Origin: Allopontixanthobacter confluentis
Lineage (GTDB): Bacteria; Pseudomonadota; Alphaproteobacteria; Sphingomonadales; Sphingomonadaceae
DNA: 64,000 nucleotides
NCBI RefSeq assembly: GCF_009827615.1
Contig: NZ_WTYU01000001.1
Location: 641,001 to 705,000 of the forward strand
Direction of reading: 5' to 3'
Below the pieces are notes generated by a model. It saw only the letters and a program-made list of their open reading frames with translations. It was not told the DNA's origin and did not search any database. The position numbers and the translations under genes were made by a program. Positions 1 to 7,644 of this stretch are shown here, one piece after another (the stretch's first letter is position 1; the number at the start of each line of letters is the position of its first letter).

Positions 1-371
1 CGCCAATGATCTCGGTTCGGTTCGATGGCACCACCGCTGGTGACATTCCATGGACGTTCAAGCCCGATCAGGTGACGCAGGACCTGCAGCTGGGCGAACG
101 CAAAATGGCGTTTTTCACCGCCACCAATGATAGCAGCGTGCCGATTACCGGCACGGCAACTTTCAATGTGGAGCCGGAACAGACCGGCCGTTATTTCAAC
201 AAGATCCAGTGTTTCTGCTTTACCGAGCAAACGCTGGCACCGGGGCAGACCGTGCATATGCCGGTGCTGTATTACGTCGATCCGGCGATCATGCAGGATG
301 ATAACGCCCGCAACGTGGAACAGATCACCCTCAGCTACACTTTCCACAAGGCGAAGCAGCCGGAATCGTAA
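1..371 (+). CDS. ctaG: Cytochrome c oxidase assembly protein CtaG/Cox11, 3' part
   Basis: This is the C-terminal part of a Cox11-type copper chaperone, which delivers Cu to the CuB site of cytochrome oxidase subunit I from the periplasmic face of the inner membrane. The frame is open to the window edge, so the N-terminal anchor lies outside. Visible marks are the copper-binding CFCF motif within KIQCFCFTEQ, followed by a QTVHMPVLYYVDP segment typical of the family. It is followed after 92 bp by subunit III (ctaE), the usual order in alphaproteobacterial oxidase operons. Identity is secure; only the start is missing. Confidence 0.93.
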   Translation, partial: PMISVRFDGTTAGDIPWTFKPDQVTQDLQLGERKMAFFTATNDSSVPITGTATFNVEPEQTGRYFNKIQCFCFTEQTLAPGQTVHMPVLYYVDPAIMQDDNARNVEQITLSYTFHKAKQPES

Positions 372-463
372 TCGAACACACAACAATGCCTTTCTAGGCA
401 CTGGACCTACATCGCATGGCCCTTTAAGGGCAGGCGAAACCGATCTGACAGGACAAGACATTC

Positions 464-1285
464 ATGGCCGGTAACGTAAACCACGATTATCACATTCTTC
501 CGCCCGATATCTGGCCCTTCCTGGGCTCTCTTTCGGCGCTTGTGTTCACCAGCGGCATGGTGCTGTATATGCATGAGATGGCCAATGCCTATCTCGTGCT
601 GGGCCTTGGCATTGCCGGGCTTATTGCCACGTTCTTCAGCTGGTTTTCCAACATCGTGAAGGAAGCGCAGGCTGGCTATCATACGCCAGTGGTGCAGCTT
701 CACCTGCGTTACGGGATGATCCTGTTCATCGCATCTGAAGTGATGTTCTTTGTCGGGTGGTTCTGGAGCTGGTTCGACTTTGCCCTGTTCCCCAGTACCA
801 TTTCCGAAGTCATTGGCGGTGTCTGGCCGCCCAAGGCGATCGAAGCGGTCATGGATCCGTTCGATCTGCCGCTGCTCAACACCCTTATCCTGCTGTGTTC
901 GGGCACCACCGTCACCTGGGCGCATCATTCGCTGATCCATGGTGATCGTGACGGGCTGAAAAAGGGCCTGTGGGCCACCATCATTCTGGGTGTGATCTTC
1001 AGCTTCGTTCAGGCCTATGAATACAGCCATGCGCCATTTGCGTTTGGCGGCAATACGTACAGTTCGGCGTTTTACATGGCGACCGGCTTCCATGGCTTCC
1101 ATGTGCTGGTCGGCACGATCTTCCTGATCGTCTGCCTCGTGCGGACCTACAAGGGCCACTTCACTCCCCGTCACCACTTCGGCTTCGAAGCTGCGGCATG
1201 GTATTGGCACTTTGTCGACGTGGTCTGGCTGTTCCTCTTTATCGTCGTCTATGTCTGGGGCGGTTGGGGCGCTGAAATCCACTGA
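464..1285 (+). CDS. ctaE: Cytochrome c oxidase subunit III
   Basis: A 273-residue polytopic membrane protein matching aa3-type oxidase subunit III in length and sequence. Recognisable parts are the tryptophan/phenylalanine-rich segment GWFWSWFDFALFPS near residue 105 and the C-terminal helix AAWYWHFVDVVWLFLF, ending in WGGWGAEIH. Seven membrane segments are expected for the family. It supports the proton-pumping terminal oxidase. The TGA overlaps the next ATG by one base, so it is probably translationally coupled to the DUF983 gene. The start ATG follows a purine-rich AGGACAAGA stretch. Confidence 0.96.
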   Translation: MAGNVNHDYHILPPDIWPFLGSLSALVFTSGMVLYMHEMANAYLVLGLGIAGLIATFFSWFSNIVKEAQAGYHTPVVQLHLRYGMILFIASEVMFFVGWFWSWFDFALFPSTISEVIGGVWPPKAIEAVMDPFDLPLLNTLILLCSGTTVTWAHHSLIHGDRDGLKKGLWATIILGVIFSFVQAYEYSHAPFAFGGNTYSSAFYMATGFHGFHVLVGTIFLIVCLVRTYKGHFTPRHHFGFEAAAWYWHFVDVVWLFLFIVVYVWGGWGAEIH

Positions 1286-1671
1286 TGCCAACTGGCGAAC
1301 ATGATCACCAGAAGGGGCAGCCCGGTTTTGCCGAGGCTGCCCTTTTCGGTCTGTGCCCCCGGTGCAGTTCGCGCACGTTGTTTGGCGGCGTTGCCAGATT
1401 TGCACCGCGGTGCCGCGTTTGTTCGCTTGATTTTTCGAAATTCGACGTGGGCGACGGGCCTGCCGCATTTCTGATCCTGATTGTCGGCTCGCTTGTGGTT
1501 GGCCTTGCGGCCTGGTTGCAGGTTTCGGTGTCACCGCCCTTCTGGGTCCATGCGCTGCTCTGGATACCCCTTTCGAGCATTCTTGTCATTCTCGGCCTCC
1601 GCGCTGCCAAGGCGGCGCTGGTGTTGGCGGAATATCGGAATAGTTCAGGCGAGGCTGGTCGCCGCGAATGA
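1285..1671 (+). CDS. DUF983 family membrane protein
   Basis: A 128-residue protein with an N-terminal zinc-ribbon-like part (CPRC near residue 23 and CRVC about 20 residues later) followed by two hydrophobic segments. This is the DUF983 pattern, a family often placed between oxidase subunit III and SURF1 in alphaproteobacteria. Its biochemical role is not established; the position suggests a part in oxidase biogenesis. It starts inside the ctaE stop codon and its own stop overlaps the SURF1 ATG in an ATGA junction, so the three genes are almost certainly cotranscribed. Confidence 0.88.
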   Translation: MPTGEHDHQKGQPGFAEAALFGLCPRCSSRTLFGGVARFAPRCRVCSLDFSKFDVGDGPAAFLILIVGSLVVGLAAWLQVSVSPPFWVHALLWIPLSSILVILGLRAAKAALVLAEYRNSSGEAGRRE

Positions 1672-2249
1672 AACTGCGCGAATTGCCGATTGTTGCCACG
1701 GTGGTGGTCTTGCTGGCTGTATTGGCGATGATTGCGCTGGGTTTCTGGCAGCTTGATCGCCTTGGCCAGAAAGAAGCGCTGCTCGCCCGCTATGGCTCGG
1801 TCATGGATGATGGCACCAGCGTCCCCTATCCGCAGTCTGCCGCCGCACTGGAAGCGGACCTTTACCGCCGCAGCAGTTTCGACTGCATGTCTGTGCTGGG
1901 CATCCGCTCGGTTTCCGGCACGGCGCTGAAAGGCGGCAAGGGCTGGGCGCATATCGCAAAATGCGCGCTTCCCGCAGGCGGAAACGGCGAAGTGGCCCTT
2001 GGCTGGTCGCGCGATCCCAAGCCTCCACAATATGCTGGCGGCGCAGTTACCGGCATCATCGCCCCGGGCGGACGCATTGTGGCCGATCCGCCGCTGGCGG
2101 GCCTTGCCGCGCTGGCCAAACCCGATCCGGCGGACATTCCCAACAACCATCTGGCCTATGCCGGGCAGTGGTTTTTCTTCGCGCTTACGGCGCTGGTTAT
2201 TTATTTTCTGGCGCTTAAGCGGCGGTCTCGCAAACCTCGCCCATCATAG
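1668..2249 (+). CDS. SURF1 family cytochrome oxidase biogenesis protein
   Basis: A 193-residue protein with the SURF1 architecture: one N-terminal transmembrane segment ending in the family signature GFWQLDR, a periplasmic domain, and a C-terminal transmembrane segment after the conserved PNNHLAYAGQWF. SURF1 (Shy1) helps mature the heme a sites of subunit I in the inner membrane. It starts four bases inside the DUF983 gene, an ATGA overlap. It is somewhat shorter than many homologues (about 230 residues), because the periplasmic domain is compact, but both signature motifs are intact. Confidence 0.92.
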   Translation: MKLRELPIVATVVVLLAVLAMIALGFWQLDRLGQKEALLARYGSVMDDGTSVPYPQSAAALEADLYRRSSFDCMSVLGIRSVSGTALKGGKGWAHIAKCALPAGGNGEVALGWSRDPKPPQYAGGAVTGIIAPGGRIVADPPLAGLAALAKPDPADIPNNHLAYAGQWFFFALTALVIYFLALKRRSRKPRPS

Positions 2250-2331
2250 CGCCGCTATGACCTGAACTTTCGGCGCATAAAGCGCCGCTCGCTTGCCCTT
2301 GCATCATCCCGCAGCTAACCGCGCAGTTATT

Positions 2332-3732
2332 ATGCAATATGTATCGACCCGCGGCACTGCGCCCACGCTTAATTTCGAAGGGGCAACTCTGGCTGGGCTG
2401 GCCACAGATGGCGGCCTGTACCTGCCCAGTGAATGGCCGCGTTTTTCGCATGACGAAATCGCCGCCATGGCCGGGCTTCCCTATGCCGCGCTGGCCGCGC
2501 GCATCATGCAGCCATTTGTCGGGGACAGTCTGACGCCGGACGAACTGCGCGAATTATGCGATGCGGCTTACGGCCGGTTTTCCCATGCGGCGGTCACCCC
2601 GCTGAAGCAGCTTGATGAACAGCAGTGGCTGCTCGAACTGTTTCACGGGCCGACGCTGGCATTCAAGGATGTGGCCCTGCAATTGCTGGGTTTGCTGTTT
2701 GAAAAATTCCTGTCCCGCAGCAATGACCATCTGACCATTGTGGGGGCGACCAGCGGCGATACCGGATCTGCCGCGATTGATGCTGTGGCCGGGCGTGAAC
2801 GGATCGACATTTTCATGCTGCATCCCAAGGGCAGGGTGAGCGATGTTCAGCGCCGCCAGATGACCACGGTGCTGGCGCCCAATGTGCACAATATTGCCAT
2901 CGACGGCAGTTTTGACGATGCCCAGGCCATGGTGAAGCGGATGTTCAACGATACCGCCATGAACAGCCGGTTTCACATTGGTGCGGTCAATTCCATCAAC
3001 TGGGCGCGGCTGATGGCGCAAGTGGTGTATTATTTCGCCGCGGCCCTGCAAGTGGGTGCGCCGGCACGCCAGGCGGCCTTTTCAGTGCCGACAGGCAATT
3101 TCGGCGATGTGTTTGCAGGCTATGTGGCGGCGCGGATGGGCCTGCCGATCAGCCGCCTGATCGTGGCCACCAACATCAATGATATTCTGCACCGTGCCCT
3201 GTCTGATGGCGATTATTCGGCAGGTGTTGTCACGCCCACCGCTGCGCCGTCGATGGATATTCAGGTGAGTTCCAATTTTGAACGGCTGCTGTTTGATTGC
3301 GGCGGGCGGGATGGGCTGGCCATGGCGCAGCAAATGCACAGGTTCGAAACGGACAGGGCCATGCGCCTGACCAATGCCCAGCGCGAAGGGGCGTCGGACC
3401 TGTTTACAAGCGCGCGGGCCGATGCGTCGGACATGGCGCAGGCCATGCGCTGGGCAAGCGAGGAGTGCGGTGAGATTATCGATCCCCATACGGCCATTGG
3501 CCTTCACGCGGCGCGCGCGGCGGGCGTGGCAGCAGGCATACCGGTGATTACGCTGGCGACGGCCCATCCGGCTAAATTCCCCGATGCGGTGGAACGTGCG
3601 ACGGGCCAGCGCCCCCAGTTACCGGCGCGGATAGGTGATCTGTTCGCCCGCGAAGAAGCGTTTAATGAACTTCCCGGCGATTATGACGCAGTCGCGCAAT
3701 ATGTCGCGCAGCGCGCCACACCGAGCGCATAA
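2332..3732 (+). CDS. thrC: Threonine synthase
   Basis: A 466-residue PLP enzyme of fold type II that converts O-phosphohomoserine to threonine. The N-terminal MQYVSTRG...GLATDGGLYLP and the PLP-lysine context FHGPTLAFKDVALQLLG are diagnostic, as is the later GATSGDTGSAAIDA phosphate-binding loop. I chose the ATG at 2332 because homologues begin with M(x)YxSTRG; an upstream in-frame ATG at 2293 would add 13 unconserved residues. It lies 82 bp after SURF1, so it may have its own promoter. Its TAA overlaps the next ATG by one base. Confidence 0.95.
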   Translation: MQYVSTRGTAPTLNFEGATLAGLATDGGLYLPSEWPRFSHDEIAAMAGLPYAALAARIMQPFVGDSLTPDELRELCDAAYGRFSHAAVTPLKQLDEQQWLLELFHGPTLAFKDVALQLLGLLFEKFLSRSNDHLTIVGATSGDTGSAAIDAVAGRERIDIFMLHPKGRVSDVQRRQMTTVLAPNVHNIAIDGSFDDAQAMVKRMFNDTAMNSRFHIGAVNSINWARLMAQVVYYFAAALQVGAPARQAAFSVPTGNFGDVFAGYVAARMGLPISRLIVATNINDILHRALSDGDYSAGVVTPTAAPSMDIQVSSNFERLLFDCGGRDGLAMAQQMHRFETDRAMRLTNAQREGASDLFTSARADASDMAQAMRWASEECGEIIDPHTAIGLHAARAAGVAAGIPVITLATAHPAKFPDAVERATGQRPQLPARIGDLFAREEAFNELPGDYDAVAQYVAQRATPSA

Positions 3733-4619
3733 TGGCGCAGCTTAAAGAACAGCCAGTCATTCTGGAAGGCACCGCCTGGCACGATTACGGGCTGGTCGAC
3801 AGCGGCAATGGCCGCAAGCTGGAACGCTATGGCGGTTACCGCTTCATCCGCCCTGAACCGCAAGCGATGTGGGCCCCAAGGCTGGGTGACTGGGCAGCGC
3901 ATGGCGAATTTGTGCCCGGTTCTGACGAGGATGGCGGCGGCCGCTGGAATTATGACCAGCCAGTGCCGACAGATGGCTGGCCGCTGTCATGGCGCGAAGT
4001 GAATTTCACCGCGCAATGCACACCCTTCCGGCATCTGGGGTTTTTCCCGGACATGGCGCCGGTGTGGGACTGGATGCGCGCGCAACTGGAGGGCAAGGCG
4101 GATGCCCAGACGCTCAACCTGTTCGGCTATACCGGCGTGGGCAGTCTGGCGCTGAGTGACTGCGGCCCGGTGACCCATGTTGATGCATCAAAGAAATCCG
4201 TGGCGCAGGCGCGCGAGAATGCAGAACTGGCCGGAATGGCAGACCGCCCGATCCGCTGGCTGGTGGATGATGCGGCCAAGTTCACCGCCCGCGAAGTGCG
4301 GCGCGAGAGGCGGTATGACGGGATTATCCTGGATCCGCCAAAGTTTGGCCGCGGCCCCAAGAACGAGACCTGGCGGATCGAAGACAGCCTTGCCCCGTTG
4401 GTGAGCGATTGCCGCTATCTGCTCGACAAGGACAGCCGGTTTCTGTTCCTGACCGTTTATGCCGTGCGCATGTCCAGCCTGGCGTTAGGCGGCCTGCTGG
4501 CGGAGCTTTTCGCCGATCTTCCGGGACAGATTGAACATGGGGATCTGGCAGTGCGCGAAGAAGGCGAGGGCGGCCGATTGCTGCCCACGGCCATTTTTGC
4601 CCGATGGAAGAATGATTGA
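3732..4619 (+). CDS. Class I SAM-dependent methyltransferase, RlmI/RlmK type
   Basis: A 295-residue protein with a Rossmann methyltransferase core. The SAM site is LNLFGYTGVGSLAL near residue 130, the acidic residue lies in VTHVDASKKSV, and the catalytic-loop motif is LDPPKFGRGP near residue 200, as in 23S rRNA cytosine methyltransferases of the RlmI/RlmK group. The PUA domain of RlmI is absent. The substrate is likely RNA but unproven. It starts on the last base of thrC and its stop overlaps a possible upstream start for folB, so it belongs to the same transcript. Confidence 0.85.
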   Translation: MAQLKEQPVILEGTAWHDYGLVDSGNGRKLERYGGYRFIRPEPQAMWAPRLGDWAAHGEFVPGSDEDGGGRWNYDQPVPTDGWPLSWREVNFTAQCTPFRHLGFFPDMAPVWDWMRAQLEGKADAQTLNLFGYTGVGSLALSDCGPVTHVDASKKSVAQARENAELAGMADRPIRWLVDDAAKFTAREVRRERRYDGIILDPPKFGRGPKNETWRIEDSLAPLVSDCRYLLDKDSRFLFLTVYAVRMSSLALGGLLAELFADLPGQIEHGDLAVREEGEGGRLLPTAIFARWKND

Positions 4620-4669
4620 GCGGTCCGGTGACGCTTGCAAAGCGTCGCCCGGAATGCCAATCGCCTGCC

Positions 4670-5041
4670 ATGGCCGATAGCCTTATCCTTGAAGTTGCCG
4701 ATTTCGAAGTGGATGTCCTCACGGGCATCTATTCGGAAGAAACAGGCAAGCCGCAGCCCTTGCGTATCAGCATGACGGTGAAGTTGAAATGTGCGGACCG
4801 TTACTGGCCCGACACGCCGCTGGATGCGAGCAAGAATTACATGGACCTTAAATTTGCAGCCAGTGACGGACTGCCTGAAGGCGTGCATTTCAAGCTGATC
4901 GAATCGGTTGCGGACCATATTTGTGAAACGCTGATGGTGCAGGATGACCGGATTGAAGCCGTGACGGTCAAGATCGTGAAGCTGGCCATTGCAGAAGCCA
5001 ATGAGAAGATCGGCATAACTCTCACGCGCGAGCGGCGTTGA
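4670..5041 (+). CDS. folB: Dihydroneopterin aldolase family protein
   Basis: A 123-residue protein of the FolB fold, which cleaves dihydroneopterin to 6-hydroxymethyl-dihydropterin and glycolaldehyde in folate synthesis. Matching segments are LEVADFEVDVLTGIYSEE at the N-terminus, the KNYMDLK segment and the C-terminal VTVKIVKLAIAEA. I prefer the ATG at 4670 (MADSLILEV); an in-frame ATG at 4616 overlapping the methyltransferase stop would add 18 residues without homology character. The stop TGA sits inside the TTG start of the next frame. Confidence 0.85.
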   Translation: MADSLILEVADFEVDVLTGIYSEETGKPQPLRISMTVKLKCADRYWPDTPLDASKNYMDLKFAASDGLPEGVHFKLIESVADHICETLMVQDDRIEAVTVKIVKLAIAEANEKIGITLTRERR

Positions 5042-5418
5042 TCGCGCAGGGTTCATCCGCGCAGACCGTATTGGAGGTCACCTCGCTGGCAGATGGCGAG
5101 GGTGACGCGGCTGCGGAATTTTACGGCATATGGCGGGTGCAGGCCCAGGCTCTGCTGGACAACGATTGCGCGTCGCTGGTGCTTGTTTTGCCCGACGCGC
5201 CGCAAAACCACCGCGACTGGCGCCGTGCGGCAGTGGGCGCAATGGCGCGCGCGGCTGCGCCTGCACGGGTCAACATGCTCAGCGGCGGTGACAGGCTGGC
5301 AACAGAAGCCGCCATTGCCTATCTCGATGCCGCGCCCGGCATTACGGGGCAATATTTGCCGCTGAACGGCGCTGACGCAGAAACCGGCGCAACCCGAACC
5401 ATGCAGGATGAGACATGA
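5038..5418 (+). CDS. Short Rossmann-like protein, possible SDR remnant
   Basis: A 126-residue protein that starts with TTG in a TTGA overlap with folB and ends in an ATGA overlap with moaA, so translation coupling on both sides supports it being real. The C-terminal GITGQYLPLNGA resembles the end of short-chain dehydrogenases (G-x-TGQ-x-x-x-x-DGG), but the N-terminal TGxxxGIG dinucleotide motif and the YxxxK catalytic pair are absent. It may be a shortened SDR-like domain. Its place between a pterin gene and moaA hints at pterin metabolism, but no function can be assigned. Confidence 0.75.
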   Translation: MIAQGSSAQTVLEVTSLADGEGDAAAEFYGIWRVQAQALLDNDCASLVLVLPDAPQNHRDWRRAAVGAMARAAAPARVNMLSGGDRLATEAAIAYLDAAPGITGQYLPLNGADAETGATRTMQDET

Positions 5419-6431
5419 CGGCAAATGCGCCTCTCATCGATGGGTTTTCCCGGGCGATTACCTATCTGCGCCTGTCGGTGACAGACAGGTGCGACCTGCG
5501 CTGCACTTATTGTATGCCCGAAGCGATGAAGTTCCTGCCGCGAAGCGAAGTGCTGTCGCTGGAAGAATTGCACAACCTGTCGCTTGCCTTCATCGCGCGC
5601 GGCGTGCGCAAGATCAGGCTGACGGGTGGGGAACCGCTGGTGCGCCGCGACATGATCGACCTGGTGGAAAAGCTGGGCCGGGAAATTGGCCGGAAAGACG
5701 CAAATGCGCTCGATGAACTGACCTTGACGACCAATGGCACGCAACTGGCACAATTTGCGGGCAGGCTGGCATCTGCAGGCGTGCGGCGCGTGAATGTCTC
5801 GCTCGACACGCTGGACCCGGTCCTGTTCCACAAGCTGACGCGGCGGGACCAGTTGGCGCAGGTGCTGGGCGGCATTGCCGCCGCGCGTGATGCAGGGCTT
5901 CAGGTCAAGATCAACGCAGTCGCGCTCAAGGGGCTGAACGAGGCGCAATTGCCGGACCTTATCGGTTGGGCGCACGCCGAAGGGCACGATATCACCCTGA
6001 TCGAAGTCATGCCGCTGGGCGAGGTGGACGGCGACAGGGTGGATCATTACCTGCCGCTTTCTGCCGTTCAGGACCGGTTGGAAGCGCGCTGGACACTCCG
6101 CCCGTCCACCTATCGCACGGGCGGACCTGCCCGGTATTTCGATATTGCCGAAACGGGCGGCAGGCTGGGCCTGATTACGCCGCTGACCAATAATTTTTGC
6201 GCTGGCTGCAACCGGTTGCGGGTTACTGCCACGGGCCAGCTCTATCCTTGTCTTGGCGGCGGACAGCGGGTGGATTTGCGCGCGGCCTTGCGATCGGATG
6301 ATCCATCAGCGCAGCTGGACGCCGCGCTGGACGAAGCCATGCTGATCAAGCCGGAACGCCACCATTTCAACATCGACACACGCGGGGCCAGGCCAGCGCA
6401 GCCGCGCCATATGTCGATGACGGGCGGATAG
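5415..6431 (+). CDS. moaA: GTP 3',8-cyclase (molybdopterin step 1)
   Basis: A 338-residue radical-SAM enzyme that converts GTP to 3',8-cyclo-GTP, the first step of molybdenum cofactor synthesis. The N-terminal 4Fe-4S site is CDLRCTYC (CxxxCxxC) near residue 26, with LTGGEPLVRRD following. The C-terminal second cluster is seen in FCAGCNRLRVTATGQLYPC. The C-terminus is MSMTGG; the usual family ending is a GG dipeptide, which is needed for activity. It starts in an ATGA overlap with the preceding gene and is followed two bases later by moaD. Confidence 0.97.
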   Translation: MTANAPLIDGFSRAITYLRLSVTDRCDLRCTYCMPEAMKFLPRSEVLSLEELHNLSLAFIARGVRKIRLTGGEPLVRRDMIDLVEKLGREIGRKDANALDELTLTTNGTQLAQFAGRLASAGVRRVNVSLDTLDPVLFHKLTRRDQLAQVLGGIAAARDAGLQVKINAVALKGLNEAQLPDLIGWAHAEGHDITLIEVMPLGEVDGDRVDHYLPLSAVQDRLEARWTLRPSTYRTGGPARYFDIAETGGRLGLITPLTNNFCAGCNRLRVTATGQLYPCLGGGQRVDLRAALRSDDPSAQLDAALDEAMLIKPERHHFNIDTRGARPAQPRHMSMTGG

Positions 6432-6433
6432 GG

Positions 6434-6694
6434 ATGATAAAGGTCGTCTATCTGGGCCAGCTGGCGGATATGGCCGGCACGGCCGAAAGCGAATTTGCAG
6501 CAACATCGGGCGCGATTGACTGGGCAGATCTGCTGGCCCTGCTGGAAAACCATGTCGCGCCGCATCTGGCGGAGGCTGTGCAGGCCGACACGGTAAAACT
6601 GGCTGTGAACGGACGTCTGTTGGCCGACAGGGCTATGCTGGATGCCCGCGATGGTGACGAAATTGCCTTGCTGCCCCCGGTCAGCGGCGGATAG
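6434..6694 (+). CDS. moaD: Molybdopterin synthase small subunit MoaD
   Basis: An 86-residue ubiquitin-like protein whose C-terminus ends in the expected Gly-Gly (PPVSGG). In the pathway this terminus is thiocarboxylated and donates sulfur to precursor Z within the MoaD-MoaE complex in the cytoplasm. The length is normal. It lies two bases after moaA and four bases before moaE, consistent with cotranscription and stoichiometric synthesis with its partner. Confidence 0.94.
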   Translation: MIKVVYLGQLADMAGTAESEFAATSGAIDWADLLALLENHVAPHLAEAVQADTVKLAVNGRLLADRAMLDARDGDEIALLPPVSGG

Positions 6695-6698
6695 CGCC

Positions 6699-7142
6699 AT
6701 GCGTGATGTACGGCTGACTGAGACCGGTTTCTCGCCTGCTGATGAACTTGGCGTCTTTGCACGCGCACATGATGCGTCCGGCGCTATTGCCAGCTTTACA
6801 GGGCAGGTGCGCCCCGGTGGTGGTGTGCTGGCACTGGAACTGACCCATTATGCCCCGCTGACCCTGCCGGGCATGGAGAAAATCGCACAGGAAGCGCAAA
6901 ACCGCTTCACGCTTGCGGGCCTGCTGGCCTTGCACAGGGTTGGTAAAATGCTGCCGGGCGAGCCGATTGTCGTGGTCGCGGCAGCGGCGGCGCATCGACG
7001 CGATGCCATTCAGGCAGTGGATTTCATGATGGACCATCTGAAGAGCGCAGCCTGGTTCTGGAAACGTGAACAGCGCAATGATGGCTGGCACTGGATTTCA
7101 CCGCGTAGCGTCGACCACGCCGATCTTGCCCGCTGGAATTAA
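6699..7142 (+). CDS. moaE: Molybdopterin synthase catalytic subunit MoaE
   Basis: A 147-residue protein matching MoaE: SFTGQVRP near residue 32, LTHYAPLTLPGMEKI, then HRVGKMLPGEPIVVVAAAAAHR and the lysine-bearing AAWFWKRE. Together with MoaD it forms molybdopterin synthase. I chose the ATG at 6699 because it follows the moaD stop and begins at the family N-terminus MRDVRLTETGF; an in-frame ATG at 6642 would overlap moaD for no reason. MoaC and MoaB are not next to it, so the pathway is completed elsewhere in the genome. Confidence 0.94.
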   Translation: MRDVRLTETGFSPADELGVFARAHDASGAIASFTGQVRPGGGVLALELTHYAPLTLPGMEKIAQEAQNRFTLAGLLALHRVGKMLPGEPIVVVAAAAAHRRDAIQAVDFMMDHLKSAAWFWKREQRNDGWHWISPRSVDHADLARWN

Positions 7143-7153
7143 ATCTGCGCGGG

Positions 7154-7169
7154 TTTGATCCGGATCAAA
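7154..7169. promoter_or_regulatory. Perfect FNR/anaerobox palindrome
   Basis: The 16-base sequence TTTGATCCGGATCAAA is a perfect palindrome and contains the full FNR consensus TTGAT-N4-ATCAA (7155-7168). Its centre is about 60 bp before the ATG of the membrane protein at 7222. A FNR-type regulator gene lies just beyond that gene on the opposite strand. If the transcription start is near 7203, the box would sit at the class II activator position, but no clear -10 element is visible. Confidence 0.85.
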
Positions 7170-7221
7170 GAAACAGTCCCTCGCAAGGCGCACACACTTC
7201 CTCACATGAGGGAGCATTGAT

Positions 7222-7644
7222 ATGTCCAGACCATACAGCCGCGAAACCATTGCCAGACATGGCGCAGTCCTTGAAGCGCCGCGCCTGCGCACCAGAGTGG
7301 ACCGCACGTTCGAATTGCCCACCGGGCTCTATGTGGCAACCGTTGGCTGCTATCTGGCGTTTCTCGCCACACTGGCTTCGGCATTTGCCGCCCCCGGCCT
7401 GATTATCCCGCTGGCGATTTGCGCGCTTATCGTCGTTGCCATCTTTGGCGTTCCGTCAGCATGGGCGAGAATGGCACCTGCTAGCGTGAAGCGGCCGATG
7501 GCCTTCAACCAGTTTGAAAGCCGGGGAATTGCGACCCTGACCGGCCATCTGAGCGCTGGTGAGGCCACGGTTCAGGTGCTGGTGCTGCCCGTGCTGATCG
7601 TTTTGTGGGGGCTGGCAGTGGTGACCATCGCTGCCCTAGTGTGA
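7222..7644 (+). CDS. Uncharacterised inner-membrane protein under an FNR box
   Basis: A 140-residue protein I do not recognise. Residues 1-32 are polar and basic. Two hydrophobic segments follow at about 35-75 (LYVATVGCYLAFLATLASAF and LIIPLAICALIVVAIF), then a short loop, and a C-terminal hydrophobic segment (VLVLPVLIVLWGLAVVTIAA). A GGGAG sequence precedes the ATG. The perfect FNR box upstream suggests control by oxygen. It converges with the FNR-type regulator, and the two 3' ends overlap by nine bases. No cofactor-binding motif is visible, so a respiratory role is only a guess. Confidence 0.8.
   Translation: MSRPYSRETIARHGAVLEAPRLRTRVDRTFELPTGLYVATVGCYLAFLATLASAFAAPGLIIPLAICALIVVAIFGVPSAWARMAPASVKRPMAFNQFESRGIATLTGHLSAGEATVQVLVLPVLIVLWGLAVVTIAALV

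Noticed and set aside
407-1534. 375-codon minus-strand frame over ctaE
   Set aside because: Antisense to cytochrome c oxidase subunit III; composition is that of a shadow.
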